Shown: positions 1 to 7,074 of the stretch, piece after piece
Position numbering within the stretch: position 1 is the stretch's first letter
Layout: each line of letters starts with the position of its first letter
Origin: Micromonospora halophytica
GTDB taxonomy: Bacteria > Actinomycetota > Actinomycetes > Mycobacteriales > Micromonosporaceae
Length of the DNA: 55,329 nt
Assembly (NCBI RefSeq): GCF_900090245.1
Contig: NZ_FMDN01000028.1
Coordinates: 1 to 55,329 of the forward strand
Reading direction: 5' to 3'
Notes under the pieces: generated by a model
The model's input: only the letters and a program-made list of their open reading frames with translations
The model's database searches: none
What the model was told of the DNA's origin: nothing
Position numbers and translations under genes: made by a program

Positions 1-28
1 TGAGAAGGGTGTTGAGGTCTGTCGTCAC
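1..28 (-). mobile_element. Possible 5' end of an IS982-family transposase gene, cut by the window edge
   Basis: Read on the minus strand from a GTG at 28-26, the nine visible residues are V-T-T-D-L-N-T-L-L. This resembles the N-terminus I associate with actinobacterial IS982-family transposases (M-T-T-x-L-x-T-L-L-T-A-L-Y). Only the first codons lie inside the window, so neither the catalytic DDE residues nor an intact frame can be checked. It is a resemblance over nine residues only and could be chance. Confidence 0.38.
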
Positions 29-50
29 AAACGGATCATCAACACCCTTC
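4..50. repeat. 12-bp perfect inverted repeat with 23-nt spacer
   Basis: GAAGGGTGTTGA (4-15) is the exact reverse complement of TCAACACCCTTC (39-50). The repeat brackets the GTG proposed above as a transposase start. In an RNA read leftward it could fold and bury that start, or it may be part of the element end. There is no T-run for a classical terminator on either strand. Confidence 0.6.
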
Positions 51-171
51 GCTGCGTTCGCAGCCCCGGACCGACTTAGGAATTACTCGTCTAGGGGGCG
101 GGCAACCGGCCCGCCTCGGGGTCGGGGCGGTCGACCGGGCCGGGCTCCCCGGCCATGGTATGAGGAATGCG

Positions 172-199
172 TTATTGGACCGATCAACATCGATATGAT
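172..199 (+). promoter_or_regulatory. Candidate promoter of the secreted double protease gene
   Basis: A good -10 hexamer TATGAT (194-199) lies in an unusually AT-rich stretch. Sixteen bases upstream is a weak -35 (TTATTG, 172-177). The predicted start of transcription near 205 leaves a leader of about 30 nt with GGGAGG at 227-232 in front of the ATG at 237. Confidence 0.42.
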
Positions 200-236
200 T
201 AGCATTCATCATCATCATCTATCGATGGGAGGTCGG

Positions 237-1427
237 ATGATCCGACGACGACAACTCGCGCGTACCGCCGCAGCTCTGCTCGCGGCGGTGCTGGGCGCCA
301 CCGGTCTGGTGGCGGTCGAGACCACGGCGGCCTCCGCCGCCGTGCGCACCGTCTACTACGACGCCAGCCGGGCCGGCGAGTTCCGCACCAACTTCGACCA
401 GGCCGCCAGCATCTGGAACAGCTCCGTCAGCTCCGTCCGGCTCGCCCCCCGCACGCCGGGCAACATCACCATCTACGTCGACACCGGCTGGCCCCGCGCC
501 CAGACGACGAGCCTGGGCAACGGTCGGGTGTGGATGGGCTGGCAGGCCGTCGACATGGGGTACGACCGTACTCGGATCGCCACCCACGAGATCGGCCACA
601 TCCTCGGCCTGCCCGACCGGCGCACCGGGCTCTGCTCCGACCTGATGTCGGGCAGCAGCGCCCCGGTCTCCTGCAAGAACGCGTATCCGAGCGCGGCCGA
701 GGCGTACCGGGTCAACCAGCTCTTCGGCGGCACCCTGGCCGCGCCGGCCACGGCCAGCTACAGCTGGTCCGACGAGGGCGACGTCACCCCGATGGTGGTC
801 GGTGGCCGCCCGGCCACCGAGAACTACCCGTGGATGGTGTACACCTCGGGCTGCACCGGCACCCTGATCAAGGCGAACTGGGCGGTCACCGCGAGGCACT
901 GCCCGACGCCCACCTCGGTGCGGGTGGGCAGCATCAACCGCACCAGCGGTGGCACGGTGGTCCGGGTGACCCGCGGGGTCAACCACCCGACCATCGACGT
1001 GAAGCTGCTCCAACTGGCCAGCTCGGTCGGCTACGCCCCCGCCCCGATCCCGACCACCTCCGGCGCCGTCGGCACGGCGACCCGGATCATCGGCTGGGGG
1101 CAGACCTGCCCGCAGCGGGGTTGCGGCTCCGCGCCGACCATCGCGCACGAGCTCGACACCTCGATCGTCTCGGACAGCCGGTGCCTCGGCATCAACGGTC
1201 CGTACGAGATCTGCACCAACAACACCAACGGCAACTCCGGCGCCTGCTACGGCGACTCGGGTGGCCCGCAGGTGCGCAAGATCAACGGGGTGTGGAACCT
1301 GATCGGCGCGACCAGCCGGGCCGGCAACAACAACTCCACCTGCGCCACCGGCCCGTCCATCTACGGAGACCTGCCGTCGATCCGTACCTGGATCAACACC
1401 CAGGTCGGCGGCCTGCCCGTCGCCTGA
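237..1427 (+). CDS. Secreted snapalysin-type (M7) metalloprotease fused to a trypsin-like (S1) serine protease
   Basis: This is a 396-residue exported protein with two protease domains. The start at 237 follows GGGAGG (227-232) and gives a classic signal peptide: Arg-rich start, Ala/Leu core, likely cut after A-S-A-A near residue 34. The first domain carries the zinc motif HEIGHILGLPD (residues 117-127), the HExxHxxGxxD signature of snapalysin. From about residue 180 a chymotrypsin-fold domain follows, with the complete triad: His221 in TARHC, Asp254 in DVKLLQL and Ser341 in GDSGGP. Snapalysins are normally small single-domain enzymes, so the fusion is unusual. Both domains look catalytically intact. 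The second may process the first, or the pair may degrade a shared extracellular substrate; that is inference. Upstream reading continues open to position 9 but lacks signal-peptide character. Confidence 0.88.
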   Translation: MIRRRQLARTAAALLAAVLGATGLVAVETTAASAAVRTVYYDASRAGEFRTNFDQAASIWNSSVSSVRLAPRTPGNITIYVDTGWPRAQTTSLGNGRVWMGWQAVDMGYDRTRIATHEIGHILGLPDRRTGLCSDLMSGSSAPVSCKNAYPSAAEAYRVNQLFGGTLAAPATASYSWSDEGDVTPMVVGGRPATENYPWMVYTSGCTGTLIKANWAVTARHCPTPTSVRVGSINRTSGGTVVRVTRGVNHPTIDVKLLQLASSVGYAPAPIPTTSGAVGTATRIIGWGQTCPQRGCGSAPTIAHELDTSIVSDSRCLGINGPYEICTNNTNGNSGACYGDSGGPQVRKINGVWNLIGATSRAGNNNSTCATGPSIYGDLPSIRTWINTQVGGLPVA

Positions 1428-1440
1428 GCACCAGCCGGGA

Positions 1441-1454
1441 CCGGCCTCGGCCGG
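1441..1454. terminator. Weak hairpin after the protease gene
   Basis: CCGGC-CTCG-GCCGG (1441-1454) lies 14 nt after the stop codon. It is short and has no U-tract, but high-GC actinobacterial terminators often look like this. Support is slight. Confidence 0.3.
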
Positions 1455-1582
1455 GATCAGGCGAACACACGCACCACCGGGGCGTCCGTACCAGCCGCAA
1501 CGTGGCACGGGCGCCCCGCCCGCGTGCCGGGCCGCCGAAATCCGCTGGGCGTCGGGCCGGTGGCCGTGGTGGGCTCGGGACC

Positions 1583-2092
1583 GTGGAGCGGATCAGGACG
1601 GCGACGGCTGACGAACTCAGCGAACTGCAAGCGATCGAGGTGGCCTCCGGCGCGCCGTTCCGCGAGATCGGCATGGTCGACATAGCCGACGCGCCGCCGC
1701 TCGACCTCGACACGCTCGGCGCATGCCAGCGCGAGGGCCGGGCCTGGGTGGCGGTGGACGCCGACGACCGGCCGATCGCCTTCGCCGTGGTACGCCTCGT
1801 CGACGGCTGCGCCCACGTGCAGCAGCTCAGCGTCCATCCCGGCCACGCCCGGCGGGGTGTGGGCCGGCGGTTGCTCGACCACGTCGCCGGCTGGGCCGCA
1901 GGGAGGGGGCGGCCGGCGCTGACGCTGACCACCTTCCGCAGCGTGCCGTGGAACGCGCCCTACTACGCCCGGTGCGGCTTCGTGGCGTTGCCGCCGACCC
2001 GGACCGGGCCGGGCCTGGCGGAGGTGCTGGCGGCCGAGGCGGCGCTGGGCCTGGACATGAGCGACCGGGTCGCCATGCGGCGGCCGGTCTGA
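1583..2092 (+). CDS. GNAT family N-acetyltransferase
   Basis: A 169-residue GCN5-related acetyltransferase that would move an acetyl group from acetyl-CoA to an amine; the substrate cannot be read from sequence. The acetyl-CoA binding motif A is seen as VQQLSVHPGHARRGVGRRLL (R/Q-x-x-G-x-G type loop). The C-terminal Y-Y-A-R-C-G-F motif B is present, so the fold is complete. Length is normal for a single-domain GNAT. The GTG at 1583 is chosen because the domain begins a few residues later (R-I-R-T-A); no strong ribosome site is visible, so the start is uncertain by some codons. It converges on the next gene, with only 4 bp between the stops. Confidence 0.8.
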   Translation: MERIRTATADELSELQAIEVASGAPFREIGMVDIADAPPLDLDTLGACQREGRAWVAVDADDRPIAFAVVRLVDGCAHVQQLSVHPGHARRGVGRRLLDHVAGWAAGRGRPALTLTTFRSVPWNAPYYARCGFVALPPTRTGPGLAEVLAAEAALGLDMSDRVAMRRPV

Positions 2093-2096
2093 CGGC

Positions 2097-2510
2097 TCAC
2101 CCGCCGTAGAGCGGGCCAGGGTCAGGACGACGGTGGCAGCCGACCGCGCTCGCCCACTCCCGCGCCGCCGCGAGCAGGGCCGCGCCGACGCCCCGGCCGC
2201 GGTGCCCCGGCAGCACCACCGTGTGTACGGCGGCGGACGCTTCCGGTCGCAGGATCTGGTGCGCGGGCGGATCGGCCTGGCGCAGCACCTCGACCATGCC
2301 CACGACCTGCCCGTCGGCGGCTTCGGCCACGAGGATCGCGTCCCGGTCGGCGGCCAGGGTGTCCCGGAAGTGGCCGGCGACGACCGCCGGATCAGGTACC
2401 CGGTACGCCGTCGGGTCGAGGGCGAGGTGCGCCTCGGCGTTGGCGATCCGGGGGGCGACCAGGGCCGGGAGGTCGGCGGGGCCGGCGGGGCCGGCCGGCC
2501 GTACGGTCAC
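2097..2510 (-). CDS. Short GNAT-like acetyltransferase, probably C-terminally truncated
   Basis: A 137-residue protein whose N-terminal two thirds is a convincing GNAT domain, with motif A as VHTVVLPGHRGRGVGAALL. After A-V-G-C-H it departs from the family: the usual strand and the Y-x-R-x-G-F motif B are missing and the frame ends in P-L-Y-G-G. In the neighbouring frame the same DNA reads V-V-L-T-L-A, which is what a GNAT normally has there. This suggests a one-base shift plus loss of the 3' end against the convergent gene. The GTG start overlaps the stop of the DUF397 gene by 4 bases (GTGA), so it is translationally coupled as the third gene of that operon. It may be a decaying gene or a minimal, altered enzyme. 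Confidence 0.6.
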   Translation of the reverse strand: MTVRPAGPAGPADLPALVAPRIANAEAHLALDPTAYRVPDPAVVAGHFRDTLAADRDAILVAEAADGQVVGMVEVLRQADPPAHQILRPEASAAVHTVVLPGHRGRGVGAALLAAAREWASAVGCHRRPDPGPLYGG

Positions 2511-2695
2511 CGGTTCGATCGGGCGCTGCCATGGACGAAGGCGCGCCACGCCGCCGGGGTGAAGGTGAGCGTGCCGCCGTCGCGGTCCTTGGAGTCGCGC
2601 ACCAGCACGACGCCGGGAAGGTTGTCGGCGACCTCGACGCAGTTGCCGCCGTTGGAGCTGCTGCGGGTGCTGGTGCGCCACCGGGCGCCGGTCAT
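2507..2695 (-). CDS. DUF397 small protein
   Basis: A 62-residue protein of the DUF397 family, recognised by W-R-T-S-T-R-S-S near the start, N-C-V-E-V in the middle and V-R-D-S-K-D-R with a final W-R-A-F. Such proteins in Streptomyces and relatives are encoded beside XRE/DUF5753 regulators, and the pairs are linked to development and antibiotic control; they have also been discussed as toxin-antitoxin-like. The ATG at 2695 overlaps the stop of the upstream regulator (ATGA), and its own stop overlaps the acetyltransferase start, so all three are coupled. An in-frame ATG 9 bases further upstream is possible but less likely. Confidence 0.85.
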   Translation of the reverse strand: MTGARWRTSTRSSSNGGNCVEVADNLPGVVLVRDSKDRDGGTLTFTPAAWRAFVHGSARSNR

Positions 2696-3441
2696 CTCAG
2701 CCATTCTCGCGCCTTCAGGAGCTGGATCGACTGGTCGCGCGGCAGCGCCACCGACCTGACAGTGTCCCAGACCCGCCACAGGGGAGCAACGTCGTTGGTG
2801 AGCCGACCGGCCGCCTGGTCGTCGATATAGCCGATGTCCTCGGTGTCGTCGAGGCTGGCGATGACGAAGGCCCCGGCCTGCCCGGGGTGGAAGCCGGCGC
2901 GCAGCGGCACCACGTGCAGCAGCAGGCAGGAGCGCCGGGCCATCACCTCCAGGTGGTCGAGCTGCGGGTGCATGATCTCCGGCTCGCCCCGGCGCAGCGC
3001 CGCCTCGTCGATGACGAAGACGGTCAGCGGCGGGCGCGGCCGGTCGAAGACCGCCGCCTGCCGGGCCAGCCGCGCGGCGACGTACCCCTCGATCTCGTCG
3101 TCGGCGAGCGGGCCGCTGCTGAGCACCGCGTGCGCGTACTCCGGGGTCTGGAGCAGGCCGGGGATCACCGACGGTTCGAACGACCGCAGCGAGGTGGCGT
3201 CCTGCTCGACGTCGGTCCAGGGTCGGAACCAGGCCGGCTCCCGGCGGCGGACCACCTCCGGCCACAGCTCGCCGATCTCCCGGCCCAGCGCCCTCGCCAC
3301 CGCCGCACGGTGCCGGGGATGCGGCAGCCGCCCCGGTGACACCCACCGGGCGGCGGTCTTCGGATCCACCCCGGCCTGCTCGGCCAGGGACTCGGCGGTC
3401 TCGCCCGCCTCGGCCATCGCCACCCGCAACACGTCGTTCAC
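2692..3441 (-). CDS. XRE-type helix-turn-helix regulator with DUF5753 domain
   Basis: A 249-residue DNA-binding regulator. The N-terminal ~75 residues form a helix-turn-helix (T-A-E-S-L-A-E-Q-A-G-V-D-P-K-T-A-A-R-W). The rest matches DUF5753, with the hallmark E-P-S-V-I-P-G-L-L-Q-T-P-E-Y-A and R-L-A-R-Q-A. GTG at 3441 is preferred over a GTG four codons upstream because GGAGG (3448-3452 on this strand) lies 6 nt before it and overlaps the upstream candidate. It heads the regulator-DUF397-GNAT operon and is divergent from the small genes at 3633 onward, so it may control both directions. Confidence 0.85.
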   Translation of the reverse strand: MNDVLRVAMAEAGETAESLAEQAGVDPKTAARWVSPGRLPHPRHRAAVARALGREIGELWPEVVRRREPAWFRPWTDVEQDATSLRSFEPSVIPGLLQTPEYAHAVLSSGPLADDEIEGYVAARLARQAAVFDRPRPPLTVFVIDEAALRRGEPEIMHPQLDHLEVMARRSCLLLHVVPLRAGFHPGQAGAFVIASLDDTEDIGYIDDQAAGRLTNDVAPLWRVWDTVRSVALPRDQSIQLLKAREWLR

Positions 3442-3632
3442 GCCAGCCTCCACGAAGGACGTCCGGAACGTCTGTGCACGCTACCGATACGCAGTGTGGC
3501 CGTCCCGCGACGCGCGGAAGGCTTTCGGTATCGGAACCGCCGCCGTGGCCCGAACCGTCGGCGGAACCGTCGGGCCGCCCCGCCGACGACGCCGGGGCGG
3601 CCCGGTCCACCCACGACGTGAGGAGCATCCCC

Positions 3633-3827
3633 GTGCGCTTCCGGTTCTGGCGCAGCCGCCACGAGTCCACCCCGTCCACCCCGGCCGTCGCACTGCCGAG
3701 GCCCCGCCCCTCGTGGGAGAACGCGCCCACCCGGCTCTTCCCGACCATGGGGCCGGGGCGTACCGGCAACCTGACCCCCGCCCAGCGCTGGCGGGCCGGC
3801 GGGTGGCGACGCCCGGAGCAGCGGTGA
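3633..3827 (+). CDS. Small basic protein of unknown function
   Basis: A 64-residue protein, rich in Arg, Pro and Trp, with the phrases S-W-E-N-A-P-T-R-L and L-T-P-A-Q-R-W-R. I do not recognise a family. GAGGAG at 3620-3625 sits 7 nt before the GTG, a clear ribosome site, and the stop overlaps the next gene's start (GTGA at 3824-3827). It runs opposite to the XRE/DUF397 operon, so it may be part of the same regulatory unit. No signal peptide or membrane segment is visible. Confidence 0.62.
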   Translation: MRFRFWRSRHESTPSTPAVALPRPRPSWENAPTRLFPTMGPGRTGNLTPAQRWRAGGWRRPEQR

Positions 3828-4075
3828 GCCGTCCGCCCCGGCCGCACGAGCCGATGCGTCCGCTGTGGCGGTGCCGGGCCTGCGGTGCGCAGTGGCCCTG
3901 CCAGCCGGCCCGGCTGTCGCTGCTGGTGCAGTACCGCCACGACCGGGCGGGGCTGCTGGTGTACCTGGCGACGGTGATGAGCGAGGCGGCGGCGCAGCTC
4001 GGCCAACTCGGCGGGCCGGTCCGCCCGGCGGAGCTGACCGAACGCTTCCTCACCTGGGCGAGAGCGCGGGACTGA
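3824..4075 (+). CDS. Small protein with a Cys motif, unknown function
   Basis: An 83-residue protein translated in coupling with the gene before it (4-base GTGA overlap). Near its start is W-R-C-R-A-C-G-A-Q-W-P-C, three cysteines in C-x2-C-x5-C spacing followed by a helical tail (Y-L-A-T-V-M-S-E-A-A-A-Q-L). This could be a zinc-ribbon knuckle, but a fourth ligand is not obvious. I do not recognise a named family. Context with the upstream small gene and the divergent regulator suggests an accessory regulatory role; that is inference. Confidence 0.62.
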   Translation: MSRPPRPHEPMRPLWRCRACGAQWPCQPARLSLLVQYRHDRAGLLVYLATVMSEAAAQLGQLGGPVRPAELTERFLTWARARD

Positions 4076-4105
4076 CCGGGCGTCAGGTGCTTCGCCCGGT
4101 CGCGA

Positions 4106-4157
4106 TTTGCGGCGTGTCGCGGCATCCCGGCGCGGGGACACCGCGACACGCTGCAAA
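4106..4157. repeat. Strong 17-bp inverted repeat (possible palindromic repeat element)
   Basis: Bases 4106-4122 pair with 4141-4157 over 17 positions with a single G-T wobble, around an 18-nt loop. It lies between the convergent small gene (stop 4075) and the GH9 gene, and is followed at once by two more hairpins. One terminator would suffice here, so this longer stem may be a dispersed palindromic element. Confidence 0.65.
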
Positions 4158-4164
4158 CGGCGGA

Positions 4165-4194
4165 CCGTCGCCCCCAGGGGACAGGGGGCGACGG
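4165..4194. terminator. 11-bp hairpin between convergent genes
   Basis: CCGTCGCCCCC (4165-4175) pairs perfectly with GGGGGCGACGG (4184-4194) around an 8-nt loop. It is well placed as a bidirectional terminator between the small gene and the GH9 cellulase. Confidence 0.55.
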
Positions 4195-4200
4195 CCGAGG

Positions 4201-4232
4201 TTCCCGCCCGGGCGCGGTGCCCCGGGCGGGAA
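4201..4232. terminator. 12-bp hairpin, likely terminator of the GH9 cellulase gene
   Basis: TTCCCGCCCGGG (4201-4212) pairs perfectly with CCCGGGCGGGAA (4221-4232), 8-nt loop, starting 8 nt past the GH9 stop codon on the minus strand. A and T pairs close the base of the stem, as in many actinobacterial terminators. Confidence 0.65.
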
Positions 4233-4239
4233 GGGTGGA

Positions 4240-6840
4240 TCAGGACAGGGCGCAGGAGGAGCCGTTGACGGTGATCAGGTTCGGCGCCGGGTTGGCGAGC
4301 GTGCCGGGCTTGGCCAGCAGGCCGAACGTCACGCTTTCACCCGGCGCGATCGTCGCGTTCCAGGACAGGTTCTTCGCGGTGACCGTGGCCCCGGTCTGGC
4401 TCACCTGGGCCGACCAGCCCTGGGTGACCTGCTGGTCGCCGGTGTAGGCGTACCGCAGCGTCCAGCCGTTCACCGGCGTCGTGCCGGTGTTGCGGATGGT
4501 GACCTGGGTGTTGGAGCCGTCCGGCCAGACGCCGTGGACCTGGTACGCGACGGCGCAGGTCTGCGCCGGCACCGCCTTCGCGTCACCCTGGTCGGCCAGG
4601 AACGAGGCGAACCAGGCCAGCGCCGAGTTCCAGTTGATCGCCACCTCGTTGGTCGCGTACGAGTTGATGTCGTCGACGTAGCAGAACATCGGCTCGCAGC
4701 CGGCGAGCAGGTTCGCCGCGAACGGGTCCTGCAGGTCGGCGTTCGGGCCGCCGGCCAGCGAACCGGCCGGCGGGTTCGGCATCGACGGGTCGAGCTGGTG
4801 GCCGAAGATCCGGCTGTGCTGGTTGCGGGCGTGCTGCTCGCCCCAGCCCGTCACGTACGACATGTTCAGCGCGTTGCGGCCGAACAGGTAGTCCGCCGCC
4901 TGCACCGCCCCGTCGCGGTACTTCGCGTCCCGGCTGAGGTCGAACGCGGTGGCCAGCACGACAGCGTTGTTGATCACGTTGCTGGTGCCGCCCCAGAAGT
5001 AGCCGTTGGCGGGCATCGGCAGCCCGTACGCCTGGGCCCGCAGGGTCGCCAGGTGGTTGTCGGCCGCGTCGGTGACCGAGGCGCGGATGCGGGTCTTCTC
5101 GGCGGCCGGCAGCCCGTTGGGCACGGTGGCCAGGTCGAGCCGGCCCAGCGCCGCCACGCTCTGCCAGCCGAAGCCGGCGGCGGCGAAGACGTCGCCGGTG
5201 TGGTGCTTCGACGCGGTCACGTCGGCCAGGTACGCCTTCGTGCCGTAGGTCAGGTACAGCTCGACCGCCGCCCAGTAGAACTCGTCGGTGACGTCGGTGT
5301 CGTCGTAGGGGCCGCCGCCGACGCCGCTGCTCGGGGCGTACCGCTCGGGGTGGGCCTTCGCCGCCGCGTAGGCGGTCTTCGCGGCGGTGCCGCAGCGGGC
5401 CGCGAAGGCCGCGTCGTAGGGGGCGAACAGCCGGGCGCACTGGGCGGCGACGGCGGCCAGGTTGAGGGTGGCCGCGGTCGACGGCGGGTGCAGCTCGCGC
5501 GGCTGAGGGTCGTCCTCGGGCGCGAGCGGCAGCCCGGTCCACGCCTTGTCGTGGATCTTGTGGTGGGCCATCCCGGCGAGCGGCTCGCCGGCCGGCACCT
5601 GCATGCGCAGCAGGAACTCGATCTCCCAGCGGGCCTCGTCGAGCACGTCGGGGACCTCGTTGCCCCGCTCGGGCAGCCGAAGGGTGGAGTCGCCCAGTGC
5701 CGCGCCGCCGGCGGCGGTCTCCGCGGTCTTCGTCCGCTCGAACGTGCTCAGCAGCTGGTACGCGGCGATACCGCCGTTGACCACGTACTTGCCGTGGTCG
5801 CCGGCGTCGTACCAGCCGCCGCGCACGTCGAGGGAGTAGTCGCAGGTGCCGGGGACGCAGGGCACCTCGATGTCGCCCTGGTTGGGGGCGACGCCGAGGT
5901 GCCCGGCCGGGCGGGCGTACTCCTCGCCGATCAGGTCGCCGTCGATGGCGATGCCGCTGCGCTGGGCGTAGAAGAACTGCATCGAGTCGGCGCGCAGCCG
6001 GTCGTAGAGGTCACCGGAGATGTCGAACGGGTGGCTGGTCTCGCCGTCGGCGACCAGCGTGTAGCCGGCGCCGGGGGTCTGCACCGAGGAGAAGTCGATG
6101 GTCTGCACGTTCTGTCCGGACGCCTCGTCCACCCCGCGCGGGGTGCTCTCGCCGTCGGCCACCACCGTGCCGGCTGCGGAGCGCAGCTCCCAGCGCAGCG
6201 GGTCGGTCGCCTCGGTGACCACGGTGGCGTTCTTCGGCCCGCCGGGCAGGTAGCCGACCTGGTTGACGCGGACCCGTGGCCCGGTGTCCGGCACGTACGG
6301 CGGGGCGGCCTCGCCGCCGCGCAGCGAGACGTTGTCCAGGCAGAGCCGCTGCTCGGCGGCGGCCCCGCCGACCTGGAAGACGAGCTGGGCGTTGGGGTTG
6401 TCGTCGGGTACGACGACGGTCTGCTCGACCCGCTTCGTCTCCGTGCCGGCGACGGCGTCCACCGCCGCGTACGTGGTGTAGGGGGCGCTGCCGAGCTGGA
6501 GGATGGCCTTGACCGACATGCCGGGGGTGGCGGAGATGTCGAAGCCGAGGACGTACTCCGCGCCGGCGTTGAGCTTGACCCCGTCGTGGCCGATGCCGGC
6601 GTCCCACGGGTTGGCCAGCCCGCCGGCCACCGTGGTGCACAGCCGGCCGTCGGACACGTCGGGGGTGCCCGTGCCGTAGGTGAACCACGGGGCGAGACCC
6701 TCGCTGAAGTCGCCGTTGCTGATCTGTTCGGGCGCGTCCGGTGGCACCTCGGCGTACGCCACGCCGGCACCTGCGGCGGAGAGCGCGAGGGTGGTCGCTG
6801 CCAGCAGCGCGAGGCGCCGGCGGCGTCGGATCAGGATCAC
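4240..6840 (-). CDS. Secreted GH9 cellulase (CBM4/9 - Ig-like - GH9 - CBM2)
   Basis: An 866-residue exported endoglucanase or processive cellulase that hydrolyses beta-1,4-glucan. Order: signal peptide 1-30 (four Arg, then Ala/Leu core, ending A-Y-A); carbohydrate-binding jelly roll of CBM4/9 type about 33-175; CelD-type Ig-like domain about 185-275; GH9 (alpha/alpha)6 barrel about 280-750; CBM2 762-866. Catalytic features are intact: DAGDHGK with Asp345/Asp348 as base, the H-S-R-I-F-G-H substrate loop at 675-681, and the acid Glu732 in N-E-V-A-I-N-W-N. GTG 6840 is preceded by GGAAAGGA at suitable spacing. No linker or FnIII module separates barrel and CBM2, unlike some relatives. A CebR-type operator lies 41 bases upstream of the start codon. 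Confidence 0.95.
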   Translation of the reverse strand: MILIRRRRRLALLAATTLALSAAGAGVAYAEVPPDAPEQISNGDFSEGLAPWFTYGTGTPDVSDGRLCTTVAGGLANPWDAGIGHDGVKLNAGAEYVLGFDISATPGMSVKAILQLGSAPYTTYAAVDAVAGTETKRVEQTVVVPDDNPNAQLVFQVGGAAAEQRLCLDNVSLRGGEAAPPYVPDTGPRVRVNQVGYLPGGPKNATVVTEATDPLRWELRSAAGTVVADGESTPRGVDEASGQNVQTIDFSSVQTPGAGYTLVADGETSHPFDISGDLYDRLRADSMQFFYAQRSGIAIDGDLIGEEYARPAGHLGVAPNQGDIEVPCVPGTCDYSLDVRGGWYDAGDHGKYVVNGGIAAYQLLSTFERTKTAETAAGGAALGDSTLRLPERGNEVPDVLDEARWEIEFLLRMQVPAGEPLAGMAHHKIHDKAWTGLPLAPEDDPQPRELHPPSTAATLNLAAVAAQCARLFAPYDAAFAARCGTAAKTAYAAAKAHPERYAPSSGVGGGPYDDTDVTDEFYWAAVELYLTYGTKAYLADVTASKHHTGDVFAAAGFGWQSVAALGRLDLATVPNGLPAAEKTRIRASVTDAADNHLATLRAQAYGLPMPANGYFWGGTSNVINNAVVLATAFDLSRDAKYRDGAVQAADYLFGRNALNMSYVTGWGEQHARNQHSRIFGHQLDPSMPNPPAGSLAGGPNADLQDPFAANLLAGCEPMFCYVDDINSYATNEVAINWNSALAWFASFLADQGDAKAVPAQTCAVAYQVHGVWPDGSNTQVTIRNTGTTPVNGWTLRYAYTGDQQVTQGWSAQVSQTGATVTAKNLSWNATIAPGESVTFGLLAKPGTLANPAPNLITVNGSSCALS

Positions 6841-6880
6841 GGGGATTCCTTTCCGGGGACGGGGGAGGTGGGCGCGCTCT

Positions 6881-6894
6881 TGGGAGCGCTCCCA
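6881..6894. promoter_or_regulatory. CebR-type operator upstream of the GH9 gene
   Basis: TGGGAGCGCTCCCA is a perfect 14-bp palindrome identical to the site bound by the LacI-family cellobiose repressor CebR in Streptomyces. It sits just downstream of the predicted transcription start, a classic repressor position. A near copy precedes the GH6 gene at 26382-26395. The cebR gene itself is not in the window. Confidence 0.85.
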
Positions 6895-6903
6895 GTATCA
6901 GCC

Positions 6904-6934
6904 AGATGTTTCCAGCGCGTCTCGCCCGTGTCAA
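6904..6934 (-). promoter_or_regulatory. Candidate promoter of the GH9 cellulase gene
   Basis: On the minus strand a perfect -35 TTGACA (6934-6929) is followed after 19 nt by ACATCT (6909-6904), a modest -10. Transcription would start near 6897, immediately before the CebR box. The long spacer makes the -10 assignment uncertain. Confidence 0.4.
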
Positions 6935-7074
6935 TCGATTCGACTGGATGAGTTGGGGTCGTGCGGTGCCGGTGGGGCGTCGGAACGCGAACGACAGTGA
7001 GATTCACCGCGCCACGCCCCGTCCTACTGATCTCCTAGAGACAACACCGGCCTCCGCCTGGCAGGCTGCCTCCC

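Noticed and set aside
204..220. CAT trinucleotide run read as a His tag-like stretch at the protease start
   Set aside because: It lies upstream of the real start at 237 in the leader, so it is not translated as part of the protein.
3865..6951. A 1028-codon open frame antisense to the GH9 cellulase
   Set aside because: It is a product of high third-position GC in the real gene; the translation is Arg/Gly/Val-rich with no domain, and the minus-strand GH9 gene is certain.
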